Source: Bondarzewia mesenterica
Lineage: Eukaryota > Basidiomycota > Agaricomycetes > Russulales > Bondarzewiaceae
Assembly (NCBI GenBank): GCA_004802705.1
Contig: SGPL01000379.1
Span: 1 to 32,285 of the forward strand
DNA length: 32,285 nt
Reading direction: 5' to 3'
Shown here: piece by piece, positions 11,737-22,356 of the stretch
Position numbering within the stretch: position 1 is the first letter of the stretch
How the letters are laid out: every line of letters begins with the position of its first letter
Notes under the pieces: model-generated
Databases searched by the model: none
What the model was told of the DNA's origin: nothing
What the model saw: only the letters and a program-made list of their open reading frames with translations
Made by a program: the position numbers and the translations under genes

Positions 11737-11742
11737 TATAAA
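11737..11742 (+). promoter_or_regulatory. TATA box of the ICMT-like gene
   Basis: TATAAA lies 78 nt before the ATG at 11820, which places a transcription start near 11765-11770 and leaves a short leader. Assignment is by position and motif only. Confidence 0.5.
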
Positions 11743-11819
11743 GTCGACACGGTATTGATCACCGAGAGCCTGAGCTGCACGTAGAACTAACTAGTATTTC
11801 TCATCCAAACATCTGCAGC

Positions 11820-12659
11820 ATGTCCTTGCAAAAGCTGCCCATCCTTCTAGCCGTGGCTCCCATTCTCGGGAAGGCTTATACACCTCCGGGTACGTTGGCA
11901 TGAACTAGAGTAATCCAGGCTTCAATTCTGATACCAAACGTGCGGCAGTATCCCCAAAACGGGATGAGAAAGTGAAACCATCGGGTCTCGAGAGATTTTT
12001 CGGGCAATGGGCAGAGCAATTCACAGCTTTCTTCAAGGTAACTCACACTTCCTCTCCCTCCCCAGCACCGACTACTGACTTACGGGTGACGCTTCCAACA
12101 GATCACTCATGCTGTGAGCTGTCTCATCGAGGCCTCGCTCATTCTTGCACACCATGCTCCCCATTACGCCCTCTCCCAACAAATTCTCTCCATCTTTTCC
12201 CAACCTGACAGCCGCGGCGTTTCTCGCATCAATATCACGCCGTCCTTCCTTCTCGGATCCGCACTTGCCCTTGGCAGCTCACAGCTGCGCTTCGCATGCT
12301 ACCGCATCATGGGCCGTCTGTTCACTTTCCAGCTCTCCCTCCGCAGCGGCCATCGCCTGATAACCGATGGTCCTTATGCTTTCGTCCGCCATCCGGCCTA
12401 TACTGGGCTCATCATGCTAATGATGAGCGAGGCCATGATACAGTGGGGTCAGGGCTCTTGGCTAAGGGAATGCGGATGGTTAAATACAGTGTTGGGCAAA
12501 ACTTATTTTGTGTTGTCTGTGGGCACCATGATTTTGGCCTCAGTGGTTGTGGTCAGGAGGACCGTGACGGAGGACAAGTTCATGAAGGATCGCTTTGGGG
12601 ATGAGTGGATGCAGTGGGCGAAGAAGACACCCAAGAGGCTCATCCCGGGTATTTTCTAA
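11820..12659 (+). CDS. Isoprenylcysteine carboxyl methyltransferase (ICMT)-like membrane protein
   Basis: Member of the ICMT/PEMT membrane methyltransferase family; classical members methylate the C-terminal prenyl-cysteine of CaaX proteins at the ER using SAM. Three exons join in frame: 11820-11889, 11949-12037 and 12102-12659, about 238 residues, with introns 11890-11948 and 12038-12101. The N-terminus is hydrophobic (LPILLAVAPILG), a second hydrophobic segment follows the third exon start, and another sits near residues 175-200. The diagnostic SAM/lipid-binding block GPYAFVRHPAYTG is at about residues 143-155, and the tail has the conserved acidic-aromatic pattern EDKFMKDRFGDEW. No lesion is seen, unlike its neighbours. 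Agaricomycetes carry many divergent ICMT paralogues, so a role outside prenyl-protein processing, including small-molecule methylation, is possible. Confidence 0.88.
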
Positions 12660-12998
12660 CGTGTATATTCACGTTTTGAGACGTACACACCTGCGTTTAT
12701 GAAGATCGTGCGGGAAGGAAGAGAGATGTGTACGCCGTATGTCCTGCTATTTTGCGGAGATTGTGTATGAAGCTTGCATGCCAGTAAAGATAGGCGAGAA
12801 CGAGAAGGTGGGCAACAGTGCTACGAAGGTCGACAAGGTCGACGAGAAGCACCTTGGAGAGAGCATGGTGTGTATGCCCCATCCTCGACTACAGAGCCAG
12901 CTTCCAGAAGAGCCGTCACCGGAAGCTGACACATTGCTGAACGCAGCGGTGCAAATATGTACCCACTCTACCTTGGACGAATGAGATATGTCACCGCG
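12660..12998. other. Short intergenic region
   Basis: Separates the ICMT-like gene from the convergent oxidase relic. The open frame 12739-12984 has no recognisable motif and looks like chance. Confidence 0.4.
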
Positions 12999-13310
12999 TC
13001 AGGGCTGACCGACATCTAACTTGTACAGGATCTCATCGTAGTTTCCCCAGATCTCCTCGATGCTCCTGTGTCCACTCAGACCCATCATGATCTCCGTATC
13101 AGCAAGAAATCCTCTCAAGTCCTCTTCCATCCCCTGCTCGCCACTGATCGCGAGACCGTACAGATAGGGTGTGCCACTGCATGTCGCAAATTGAATATAG
13201 AATGAGGGAGGAGATGATAATAATACAAGAAAACGCACCTAGGACTCCATGCGCTCCCATCGCTATCGCTTTCGGTGCGAAGTCCAGAATCAAATAATTC
13301 AATCAATCTA
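12999..13310 (-). pseudogene. C-terminal relic of an FMN-dependent alpha-hydroxy-acid oxidase (lactate-oxidase-like)
   Basis: The minus strand reads ELFDSGLRT, then KAIAMGAHGVL in another frame, and after an intron-like gap (GTGCG...CATGCAG) TPYLYGLAISGEQG, LRGFLADTEIMMGLSGH and RSIEEIWG before TGA at 13001-12999. This is the FMN phosphate-binding end of the (S)-2-hydroxy-acid oxidase/lactate 2-monooxygenase TIM barrel. The block after FDSGLR is shortened and frameshifted, and one base is missing at the exon junction. Upstream on this strand (above 13310) none of the remaining ~300 residues of the family can be found. It is a fragment without function. Confidence 0.75.
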
Positions 13311-13930
13311 CCGGACTTTGAGCTTGTAGGACGCGTTGAGACTGCATGATGCGCTGCAGCGCAACAAACGGTGGGATCGCGCCGTCAACGTGTCTTCCAC
13401 CTGGTAAAGAAGGATGGTGTGAACACCGCGAAATCAGAAAGTAACGATCTCGCCATGATTGGACACGACTATCCAATCTACACCAGAATTTGTCACCTTA
13501 TGAGCATCTTAGACGCACAGTATGCCTACTGTATGCCTTTGAGCGCGATCGGCCCATTATCCCAAGATGGAGGCAAATGCACATGCATCAATCAGGTGTT
13601 ATAAGTTATCATCAGTCGAAGACTGTTCCTGAGGTCGGGCTCAGGTAAGTTTGAAAATCGGTGTAGGCAGCAGAATGGTGAGTACTTGAGTCCGATTGGC
13701 GCCAATGAAACAATGCGAATTGCCGCTGTGACTCATGGCCCCAAGCCATGGAATGGCCAAGAAAATATTTCGGTATATGTAAGGTTTGATTTCACAAGTT
13801 CGTGCACATCTACGGGCTGTTGTTCCACATTGTTGCAGTAATGATCATGTGTCAATCGCATTGACTGACCTGTACTTCTATAGCGTACATGTGAAGGCGA
13901 GATGAGAGATATGACCGAGATCAAGCAAAC
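13311..13930. other. Intergenic, no recognisable gene
   Basis: Short frames only (for example 13371-13604 plus) without a known motif. Includes the 3' flank of the methyltransferase gene MT1. Confidence 0.4.
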
Positions 13931-15194
13931 TCACGCATGTTTGCGAGACCAAGTGAAAAAGAAAAGCTGGGTTGGGTCATAACGCGGGTCATCCATCTCT
14001 TCTTTCCAGGCAATCTGGAGCTCAGGAGTCATCCCGGCAGCCACAAGTCCATCACTCAGAGAACGTGTCGTAGCTCCAACGACTGAATTCCTCATCGTCT
14101 CTGCTAATGGACGGATAGCCGGGTCTATGAGATTTCGATCAATATTGGTGCACGAACCAAGCAGATGGACGGACTTGCCATCTGGAAGCGGCGTCAGCGT
14201 GAATTCCACTTTGTGGACGAAAATGTCGCTAAAACCCCCGCTTGACTGCAAAATGTGCTCCAGGTGCGAGCCAATCCGAGGGTCGATGTCTCTCGACTCC
14301 ATGTATGCTGATGTAATCTCATTGCGCTTCCGCTGTGCAGGACCGCTCGCGTGAGGAAAGAACATAAGGCAAGTGTCCTCGATGAGGAGCCATCCATGGG
14401 GCTTCAAGAGAGGAATCGCACGACGAATCAGGTCAGCTGGGTGAGGAATCTGCCCAAGCGGGTGTAAGACTCCGACGTGAAATGATAAAGAAGATGAATA
14501 GACAACTGACATGATAGAGCACCAAGCGAAGATGGATAACGTCAAAGCTCTCTTTCTCCCAGGGAAACTCGTTCAATAAATCTAGCTGCTCGAACTTGAC
14601 ATTGGAGGGAAAATATCTGGCTCATGTTGTCAAATTACACAAACTATTATGAGGAGAATGGAGCGAACCGTGATGGAAGCGGAGACATGTCGACGGCCAA
14701 TACCTCGGCATCAGGATACTGAAGCGCTGCTTGGATAGCCCTGGTAATTCACTGCACAGTCAGATGAGACGATATGTCTTCGGCAAGGACATTACTTACC
14801 ATGCACCTGTACCTGCACTGAAGGGAGCAATCGTTATAATTTTCTACGAGACGACCCCATAAGCACCCTGCCGGTGATACTTACCCCATTTCCAGTATCT
14901 TTCGCGGTTTGTCTAGGGGTGCGAGAGATAGCTTGCCTTCCAAGTAGCGAGTGATGCCGTTATGTTGTTCATCAAGTCTGCATGGCACCAAAAATCGCAT
15001 CTTGAGGCCAGATTGAGAATTTGGTGCTCACCGTTTCAGTTCCTGCTCGCTGACCTACAGACGCGGTATCGCAGTGAGTTGGGGGATGAAAAAATCAGCG
15101 TCGATGGCATCGGACTCACAGCAAACATATAGGAAGACTTTTCGTCACCGGGATGCTTGCAGTCAAGAGGGCGCAAGAACTCGGAAGTGTCCAT
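13931..15194 (-). CDS. SAM-dependent methyltransferase (class I, UbiE/LaeA-like), MT1
   Basis: Class I SAM methyltransferase of the fungal LaeA/UMTA-like group; the substrate is unknown. Seven exons give 301 residues: 15194-15120, 15054-15032, 14977-14885, 14817-14800, 14740-14669, 14616-14511 and 14449-13931. All phases agree. The 18-nt fourth exon lies inside the SAM-binding motif. Motif I is ILEMGAGTGAW (about residues 59-69), motif II EVLAVDMSPLP, then FDVIHLRLVLYH and the post-motif-III block LLKPHGWLLIEDTC. The tail ends FFFTWSRKHA. The ATG at 15194 is the first in frame and precedes the block EKSSYMFA shared with paralogue MT2 (25009-26322). No lesion is visible. It lies next to other tailoring-enzyme genes and relics, consistent with but not proving a specialised-metabolism role. 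Confidence 0.88.
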
Positions 15195-16205
15195 TGGGGA
15201 GAAGGCAGAGTTGGGATCCAGATTCAAGCCGAAGTCGTCGACTTTATGCCTCAAGCGTGGAGGAAGCGTATTATCACAGGAGCCGCGATGCACAAGTCAC
15301 GATAGGTCGAATGGAGGAGAGGGTGGGAGAACGAATACTAGGTGACCCAGGTCCAGCTCAATTGCTCTGAATCCAAATGCAGATGGTTCTTCAATCCAAG
15401 AGAGTTTGATACAGATAATTAATCAAAAACGAGGTAGAAGTTCGGGGATCGTGAACCAAACGTAGCATTTGGACCGCATGGTAACTCTGAGGACTGAAGT
15501 CGGCGGTTGTAGTCGCAAATCCGATGTAGATGATCAGATCTTTTCCCAAACCGTACGGCGAGTGTAATAAAATCCCCCAGATTAAGCACCTAGCGGAGCT
15601 TGAAGTTCTGACCTCAGAGGCGGTGCGATAACTTGGCGAGCAAGGGAATGATGAATCAGTTTCCAGCGGTCTCTGCAGTTCAATCTAACCTTTTCTGACA
15701 CTATCCTCATGAACTGCTATCCGTCATGACAGTTCTGAGTTCTGATCCCTGAAGAGGTTTGGATGATTCTATGTTGTAGTTCCGGACTGTCAAGCCCGTC
15801 GTGGGCAGGCAATCTGTCCTATAATCGCTCAGTAGCATTATCGACTGAGCAGCGGGATTCCCGGGGCATTGCGTATGGAGCGGTGGAGTTTATGGGACTA
15901 CAAGCTACGCATTACCATCGGTCTGTTTCACACACGTCAAAAAAATCTGGATGGCCCGACACGAAGGCCGCGACATTTCTGCGCCCGGTCGCATTAACGA
16001 TATCTCTTTTTGGTTTTGCTCCTCTCTTTCCCGTCCGTACTCAAACTAAATACCACGTGCACCGTGTGCTGCAGATTTGGCGAAAGCGACGGCTAGGCGC
16101 TGGCAACATGATGAAGGAAATCTGATGTAGTATTCATATATCTGCTCCAGCATAACCAGATGACCGCGAACGCGCTTGCCCCTTTCAATCAATAGCTGCT
16201 ACGAT
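15195..16205. other. Divergent intergenic region between MT1 and the membrane protein gene
   Basis: About 1 kb between two divergent genes, so it probably holds both promoters. The open frame 15763-16125 has no recognisable motif. No clear TATA box was found for MT1. Confidence 0.45.
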
Positions 16206-17745
16206 ATGGGCGACATACCTCTCGACAAAGCTGAGCTGCTCGCTCTGTTCTTCGAGACATTTTTTTTTCGGTTCGTCTTCATCTCGGCTTTCGCGCTCCT
16301 CATAACGTTCAGTTTTTGATCGGCGAAATCTTCTGAATGAATAGGGCTCTTTTGTGCTCTATTCGGTGTTGCTATCTTCGCCTTGCATCAGAGTACTACG
16401 ACAAGTCGTTCCCAATGGCAAGTTCTTCTACCTATCTCAACGATCATGCTGTGTCTGGCTGCGGCTGTAAGTTTGTTTTATATATTTGCGAACTTGAGTT
16501 CGAACTATCTGGACTCACACGACTGGTTTTCAAGCACCTTGCGGTCGATCTCGTGCGTGCGATGGATGCATTCATACTTTGGAAAGACATTTCCTCGGAC
16601 GGCGCGGTAGTATACTACGGCAAGCTCTCTAATCCGTTACAAATAGTGAAGACTTCAATTTACGGAGCGCAAACGCTCTTGGGCGATGGTGTAATGGTGC
16701 GAGCTTTTGGATGGTCTTTCTAGCATCTCGCAGATCTGTTCTTACTGCGGTTGAACTTCTTTTGATCACAGGTCTGGAGATGCTATGTCGTCTTTGACAA
16801 GAAAAAGTGGATTCCAGCCGTCTTCGGGCCTTTCATCATTGCCAGTTTGGGTGAGCTCTCATCTCCTCGAGCTAAACTAACCATATCTCTTTCACACCGC
16901 TCATGCTCCCGCGAATAAAGTCACAGGCATCATCATTCCATGGTCGTTTTCGAGATCAACACCAGGTTCAGCCATTTTTGTGACCGGTCATGCATGGATC
17001 ACAACTTGGTTCGTGTTGACTATGCTCACCAACACGAGTAGTACAGGTAAATATTTGGAATCCGTTGTAAAAGAACGCCGCGCTCATTGCACATAACTTT
17101 TATGTCGGGGTCTATTACTTGCAGTGGCGATCGCCTATCGCATTTTTTCGAGGGGTCGCGAGACCAATGTACAGCGCAGTGTTCTGCCAGTCGCGGGCAT
17201 TATCATCCAGTCCGGGTCTTTGTATGCGTCAGGCGTGCTTGTAATGTTAATTACGTACCTCGCGGGAACCAATGGCCAATATGTAGCCTTGGATATCTGC
17301 ACCCCGCTCGTGGTGAGTCGTTCTATATCCCGATCATTTACAGTCAGACTCTGACTTCAGTCTGGCCTCTCAACAGGGAATCGCGTTCGTTCTCATAATC
17401 CTTCAAATTCGCTTCCGCAATAGCTTGTCAAATGGATCACACCAGGCCAGTGCAGACGGTTCCAGTGGTCTCAGTGGTCGATACTTCACGTCGCACAGCT
17501 CACGTACGCGGCGCAGCAGGGGCATCGGTGTTCGTGCCGATCCTTCTTACGGAATGAATTCGTATCCTATGCAGGTGACGATCACGGAGGAGCGACAGAA
17601 TTTCGACGGCTTGGAGATGCCCAAGCTGGATGGGCAAGCACGGGACGAGGGGGGCTCAAGTGCTTTCCCGTTCGAGCGGAAGGAGACTGTCATCAAAATA
17701 GGAGCGAAAAATGGGTCTCACGATTCCGACTTGGATGAGCCGTGA
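16206..17745 (+). CDS. Multi-span membrane protein of an Agaricomycete-expanded family, with a 1-bp frameshift in exon 1
   Basis: Receptor-like membrane protein of unknown function; many paralogues occur in mushroom genomes. Seven exons: 16206-16270, 16345-16466, 16535-16696, 16772-16850, 16921-17046, 17125-17312 and 17377-17745. The start (MGDIPLDKAELLALFFETFFF), the block NPLQIVKTSIYGAQTLLGDG followed after an intron by VWRCYVVF, and about seven hydrophobic segments identify it. The last ~110 residues are a polar, Ser/Arg-rich cytoplasmic-type tail. Summed exon length is 1111 nt, one more than a multiple of three. The surplus base is most simply the ninth T of the run 16260-16268: with eight, the frame flows into the expected FFFGLF. 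It may be a sequencing error, a polymorphism or a young inactivating mutation; the rest (~369 residues) is intact. Confidence 0.75.
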
Positions 17746-18247
17746 CCTTCTTTATCCCTGTTTCCTGGTTTATGTCTGGAAGAATTTATACATGCATGAC
17801 TGTTGTCTCCACTTCTTGTCTTATCTGTATTTATCACGCATGGTGTGTCCTAGCTAGTTTATGATTTTAGCTCGCTGCACGCGCACAATCTTACGACGCC
17901 ACGGTATGCACATGAATCGCATGAATCGGCAATTTCCTGAACCAATCAAAGCACATGCTGTTCTTCATCGCTGGAAGTTGTACATCTGTTTGCCATGATA
18001 TGATCGGACACTACGCTTATTTACAGAGTACGATCCAGCGTGATCGGATGCAATGAAATCAAAGCCCTGAAAAACGCATTTGAACGAAGCGCATCATCGG
18101 ACAGTCGTCCATTTGAAGAAAATTCAACCTGTCATTCAATACCAATCACCACATCATCAGGAATATCGTATCGAGTGGGGACACGCGGGAGAGGCAGACA
18201 GAGAGAGGCAACCAAACAGCCACATTTAGAACTTAATTCGACTTTTA
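17746..18247. other. Convergent 3' intergenic region
   Basis: Lies between the 3' ends of the membrane protein gene (plus) and the permease gene (minus). No gene or repeat seen; it should hold both polyadenylation regions. Confidence 0.5.
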
Positions 18248-20510
18248 TCACAGCGTGTAGATGAACCGGGGGTGTCGATCGCCCAGCCGGCGGCGCTCCT
18301 CTGGCGAGTCCCAGCCACCTTTCTCCGTGCCCTCGCCTTTCTCCTGCAGCTGTCGAACGACTGTCTCGCATTTCACTGCGTTCTGTCTCCTCAAGTGAAA
18401 GATGAGGATCAAAAATAGCGCGACACTGCCGATCGCAAAAGACAGGTTCACGGCCGACGCGCTGTGAAACCGTGGAGGGCCAACAAAAATCCAGGTAGAT
18501 ACCATACCTTCAGGAAACCAGGTCACATAAGCCTCTAGAGTATGGGAAAGAGCCAAGATCGACTGACCTCCCAGGTTCGTGAACACGAAAGCGAGACCAA
18601 CGGCAGTTGCTCGGCGATAATGAGGTTGCACGTTATTTGCATTCCAGGTACTCGTGCACGGGGCAACACCATAGATGCCGACGATCTGCAAGAACAGAGC
18701 GCCGTAGTTCGCGTGCTTGTTGGCAGTGCCTGTGTTTCATAGGTCAAGGCACACGCTAAAATTCACACAGGAAGAGCGGAAATCCATTTACCGATAAATA
18801 TCGCGTATCCTGGGATGGCGAGCAGACTGAAGAGGATGGCGGTCCAACCACGCTGCTTGTACTTATCGGAGAGCCGGGCCGAGATCAAGCTCACGACGAA
18901 GGAGCAGGCGTACGGTGGTACCTGCAGAGAGCCATGCCAAAAAATGGAGCTTACAGTACGAAGAGTTACTATGGAAAGGCTTACAGTCAGTAGCTGAGAA
19001 TGCGTCGTTGAGAATCCAAGCGCGTTGATTATGGTGGGAGTGCTGCGAGCACATGACAAATAAAGGTACATTAAAACCTGATGGATCAGACACAGAAGGA
19101 GTCACTCACAAGGTTGCCAGTCCAAAGAGCTGTCATGAATAAATTGAGGACCATTGTTACATGGACAAAATCAAAGATACTCACAGTTACACCGCCTATG
19201 AAGAACTGCGCGCATAGAATCAGGACGTGGGGAGCATCTACAAATACGCTCCAAACTTCAGACCAGCTGAACTTCTCGTCGTCACCATCTGCATCCCCGC
19301 TCCAATCGTCTCTCAACATTCTGATGTAGACGAGCTTCTCATGCTGATTCAAGTAGCGGAGCTGGGAGGGGCTGGGAGGCAGAAGGAAAAAGCAAAAAAT
19401 ACCGAACAAGGCAGTGAATACGCCTTCCTAAAATGTCAAGATCACCGTCAGACATCAAACTGCGAGACAGATCTAAATGGGAGACTGAACCAGAACAAAA
19501 ATCCACGCCCACCCTGCCAGGTCTCTAATGCCATCCATTTGCTCAATGGCCGCTGCTAAGAGACCGGAGAAAGCACCAGCGAGCGAAGTCACGCTGAACA
19601 TCATCGTTACCCTCAGCTGAAGAGCGTGTCTTTGGTAAAAACTGGAGAGATAGAGCACAAGGCTGGGGAAAAGACCGCCTATTACAACATAGTTTCGAAC
19701 TCAGGAGTGAGTATCTCCCAAGAGAAGGAACACGTGCCTTCAGCCATGCCCAAGAAAAAACGGCAAGTAAGGAGGCCGCCATAGGTTGTCACAGCACCTG
19801 CCCAAGTCCTGTGCTCAGAACCATGATAAGACTGCCTTCCATAAGCCTCACCTTGACACGCGCAAAACACACCCCATAGAACTACCATTGACGGTATGGT
19901 AATGTTCGCCCCGACTCGCTTTAATAGCAGGTTCATGGGAATTTCCATCAAGACGTATGGAACGCTATTAGTCAAATAAAGGACGTGAAGGCGTTGGCGA
20001 CAGTGAGAGCGTATGAAGCGCGTACTAGAAGACAGTGAGAGAAACCGAATATTGGTGGTCAGTCATCTTGAGATTCCTTTGCAGACCCGCAATGCGGGCA
20101 TTTCCGATGTTCCTATGTCACCATAATCGGGTCAATCGGAATCAGGAGAGACAACAGAGTATGACTTACGAGCGATCCTGCACACGAACGCAATACATCG
20201 CTCAGAGAACCGAAATGTAGATCGACGAATTGAAACTCACCAGAAAGGAAAGCAAGTCTGAAAACTATTGCTCAGTTCGTGTCGAATGAGTACAAAGACG
20301 ATAAGTATACCTACAGATGATGCCCACAAGAGGAATTATCATGACATCAACTTTCATCGTTGCGCGACGTTGTATATGTTCATCATCGCTCTGGGCCGCT
20401 TCGAGCTTGAACCCTTTCGGTACTGCGGGGACATGCACAGCGATTTGACTCTCGGAAAGTTTGAAAGAAGATGGCTCATCTTCACGAAGGGGACTACCTG
20501 TAGATACCAT
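18248..20510 (-). CDS. MFS permease, anion:cation symporter family (Dal5/TNA1-like)
   Basis: Plasma-membrane major facilitator transporter of the allantoate/nicotinate permease (ACS) group, importing small organic anions or vitamins; substrate unknown. Thirteen exons (minus strand): 20510-20315, 20257-20241, 20177-20170, 20112-20026, 19964-19852, 19797-19738, 19678-19491, 19427-19185, 19129-19110, 19042-18985, 18921-18792, 18729-18568 and 18507-18248. They sum to 1542 nt, 513 residues. Landmarks: SFLDRSNIGNARIAGL after TM1, YVPYVLMEIPMNLLLKRVG, CRFFLGMAEGGLFPSLVLYL, LEGVFT, a polar central loop (WSGDADGDDEKFSW) and HPRFIYTL at the end. Exon 3 is only 8 nt, and the intron after exon 6 uses a GC donor (19737). 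No lesion. A minus-strand TATA-like element at ~20810-20805 would give a leader of about 270 nt. Confidence 0.93.
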
Positions 20511-20924
20511 GTTAGGCGTGAAGGCCAGTCACTGGAAGAAGAAACAACGACGACTCCCAGAAACTACGAGAGACGGGCTCTTATCAGCGTTCTTCGAAGA
20601 TGCAAGCCTGATTCGCACAGCCTGAGACAGACACACAACTCTGTAATGATCTTGGTTACGTGTGCAGTTGGGAACGAGAAGTAGAATTGATGGTGCAGCT
20701 GCCCTATCTGATTCTCAGGTCCCCGAGGAGACTGCCCTTACTGCAAAAGGAGAATAGGTTATGTACTTGTGATATCAGTCGGGGCGCGCGGTGCTGACGC
20801 GCGCTTATATGGTCGCCTCGTGAACGTCGCTGTTTGAAATCAAGATCGTTCCACTTCCGTTTCTGGCTCCGTGATATATAAGAAGTCTGCTTACTTACTT
20901 TCCCTTACTACGGTGAGCTGACAA
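20511..20924. other. Upstream region of the permease gene
   Basis: Holds the presumed leader and promoter of the minus-strand permease (TATATAAG-type element near 20810 on that strand). On the plus strand a TATATAAG at ~20873 points at the inverted-repeat element with no gene behind it. Confidence 0.4.
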
Positions 20925-21375
20925 CACGGCCAGCATTGAAGGATTTTTCCCGGGAAAGACCGTGAACGAAANTGTGTTAAGAGATAAAGTTGATTTCACG
21001 GTAATTTCCGGGGAAATTACCAGAAAGAAATTATTTAAGTTTTATTCCAGAAATAACTGTAAACCTGACCATAAACAGTGGCACTTGAGCCACATCAGTC
21101 AAATCTTGAGCAGAGTCAGATGTATAGATAATCCAGAAATAAAGATACAATTGTCTTCCCCCTCTTTGAATTAATTTAACTATTTTCTTACCAATCACTA
21201 CACTTATGGCTCAAAGTGCCACTGTTTATGGTCAGGTTTATAGTTATTTCTGAAATAAAACTTAAATAATTTCTTTATGGTAATTTCCCCGGAAATTACC
21301 GTGAAATCAACTTTATCTCTTAACACGGTTTTGTTCACGGTCTTTCCCGGGAAAGGTCCTTCAATGCTGGCAGTG
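20925..21375. mobile_element. MITE-like non-autonomous element with ~170-bp terminal inverted repeats
   Basis: The arms 20925-21093 and 21205-21375 are near-perfect reverse complements around a ~110-bp AT-rich centre. Ends read CACGGCCAGCATTGAAGGA on the left and the complement of CACTGCCAGCATTGAAGGA on the right. There is no transposase frame, so it would depend on a helper. Each arm contains further palindromes (TTTCCCGGGAAA and a GGTAATTTCC / GGGGAAATTACC dyad), so the RNA or single strand would fold strongly. A TA follows the right end but the left flank is AA, so the target duplication is not certain and the superfamily (Tc1/mariner or other) is left open. Confidence 0.8.
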
Positions 21376-22265
21376 TATAATTTTCTCGATACGGCCCATC
21401 GTTCTAGCTAAGATCTATGTAAACAGCTGTACCTGAGCGCTGAGCTATAATGGTAGCGTGGTCAGCTAATAGCGCCACGGTTCAAGCTCAAGTCCGCATG
21501 GTCCCATTGTCCTCGGCCAGGAGATCTTGTTCTAAGCAAGTCCCTTTCACTCGATATGTAAATATCATCTCTCTCGCATGCGGAGTTCACTGACCAAAGT
21601 AGCTACTTCAGTGCCATCCCCTTCACGCGTCCAACATGACTTTCACACAATATATGCGGCCGGATTATGATTGTCCTCAAGCGCACCATCCAGTCAACCA
21701 TACTCCCATGACTGGCCTGATAGTAGGATCTGGCTTAGGGGAGGACTTTTGAGCGACGGATGCTGAGACCTGGCATAAGGTAAATGATAAATGTGTGCAC
21801 GATCGTTCACTGCTTCACTCTTTCGCTTGGTCTTGTGGACGTGCCTGGCTTGCCATAGGCTCTCTTCCACTTGCAAAAGAGTGTTTACTATCTGTAAGAA
21901 TTTGCACACAATATTTTTGGTATGTATTCAGAACCACCATGCGTAGCAGCGCTGGGGAAGTAGAGCTTCTCGGTTCATTGGAGAACTAGTTTCCGCGTGC
22001 CCCGTCATATATTGACAGATCGAATGGAGGTCTTCTATGAACTATCTCACACTCTCTCGCCATTTGATGATCACCCGCTCAAAGTCCACGTTTGTCCCAG
22101 GTTGTACATCGTCTTTCCGCCGAGTCACGCACGGACTAATCGCTAGCGCGTGGTGAGTACCTTATTGCCGCTCACTCAACTGCTGAAAGTGCTCAGATGT
22201 AGAACGGGACACTTAATAGGTTGCCGTTCTTCTAGATTTCTTCTCCGTCCTCCGGGATCACGAGT
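21376..22265. other. Intergenic, no recognisable gene
   Basis: Between the MITE-like element and the cystathionine gamma-synthase promoter. Short frames (for example 21795-21989) carry no motif. Contains a weak tRNA-like stretch listed separately. Confidence 0.45.
21434..21500 (+). other. Degenerate tRNA-like sequence (possible tRNA relic or SINE head)
   Basis: GAGCTATAATGGTAGC resembles a tRNA D-arm/A box (as in Gly or Gln tRNAs), and GGTTCAAGCTC about 30 nt later resembles a B box. The T-stem and acceptor stem do not pair properly, so this is not a working tRNA. It may be chance. Confidence 0.2.
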
Positions 22266-22272
22266 TATAAAA
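22266..22272 (+). promoter_or_regulatory. TATA box of the cystathionine gamma-synthase gene
   Basis: TATAAAA lies 91 nt before the ATG at 22357, a usual spacing with a leader of about 55-60 nt. Motif and position only. Confidence 0.5.
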
Positions 22273-22356
22273 CCATTCCCAAGTTCGTGGACCCATAACG
22301 TCTGCATTCATTCGTCTTCACGACAGTCAGGAATTTACTCTAATTTCATATCCAAT

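Noticed and set aside
20962..21174. 70-residue open frame inside the inverted-repeat element
   Set aside because: It runs through one arm and the centre of the MITE-like element, is AT-driven, contains an N and has no known motif.
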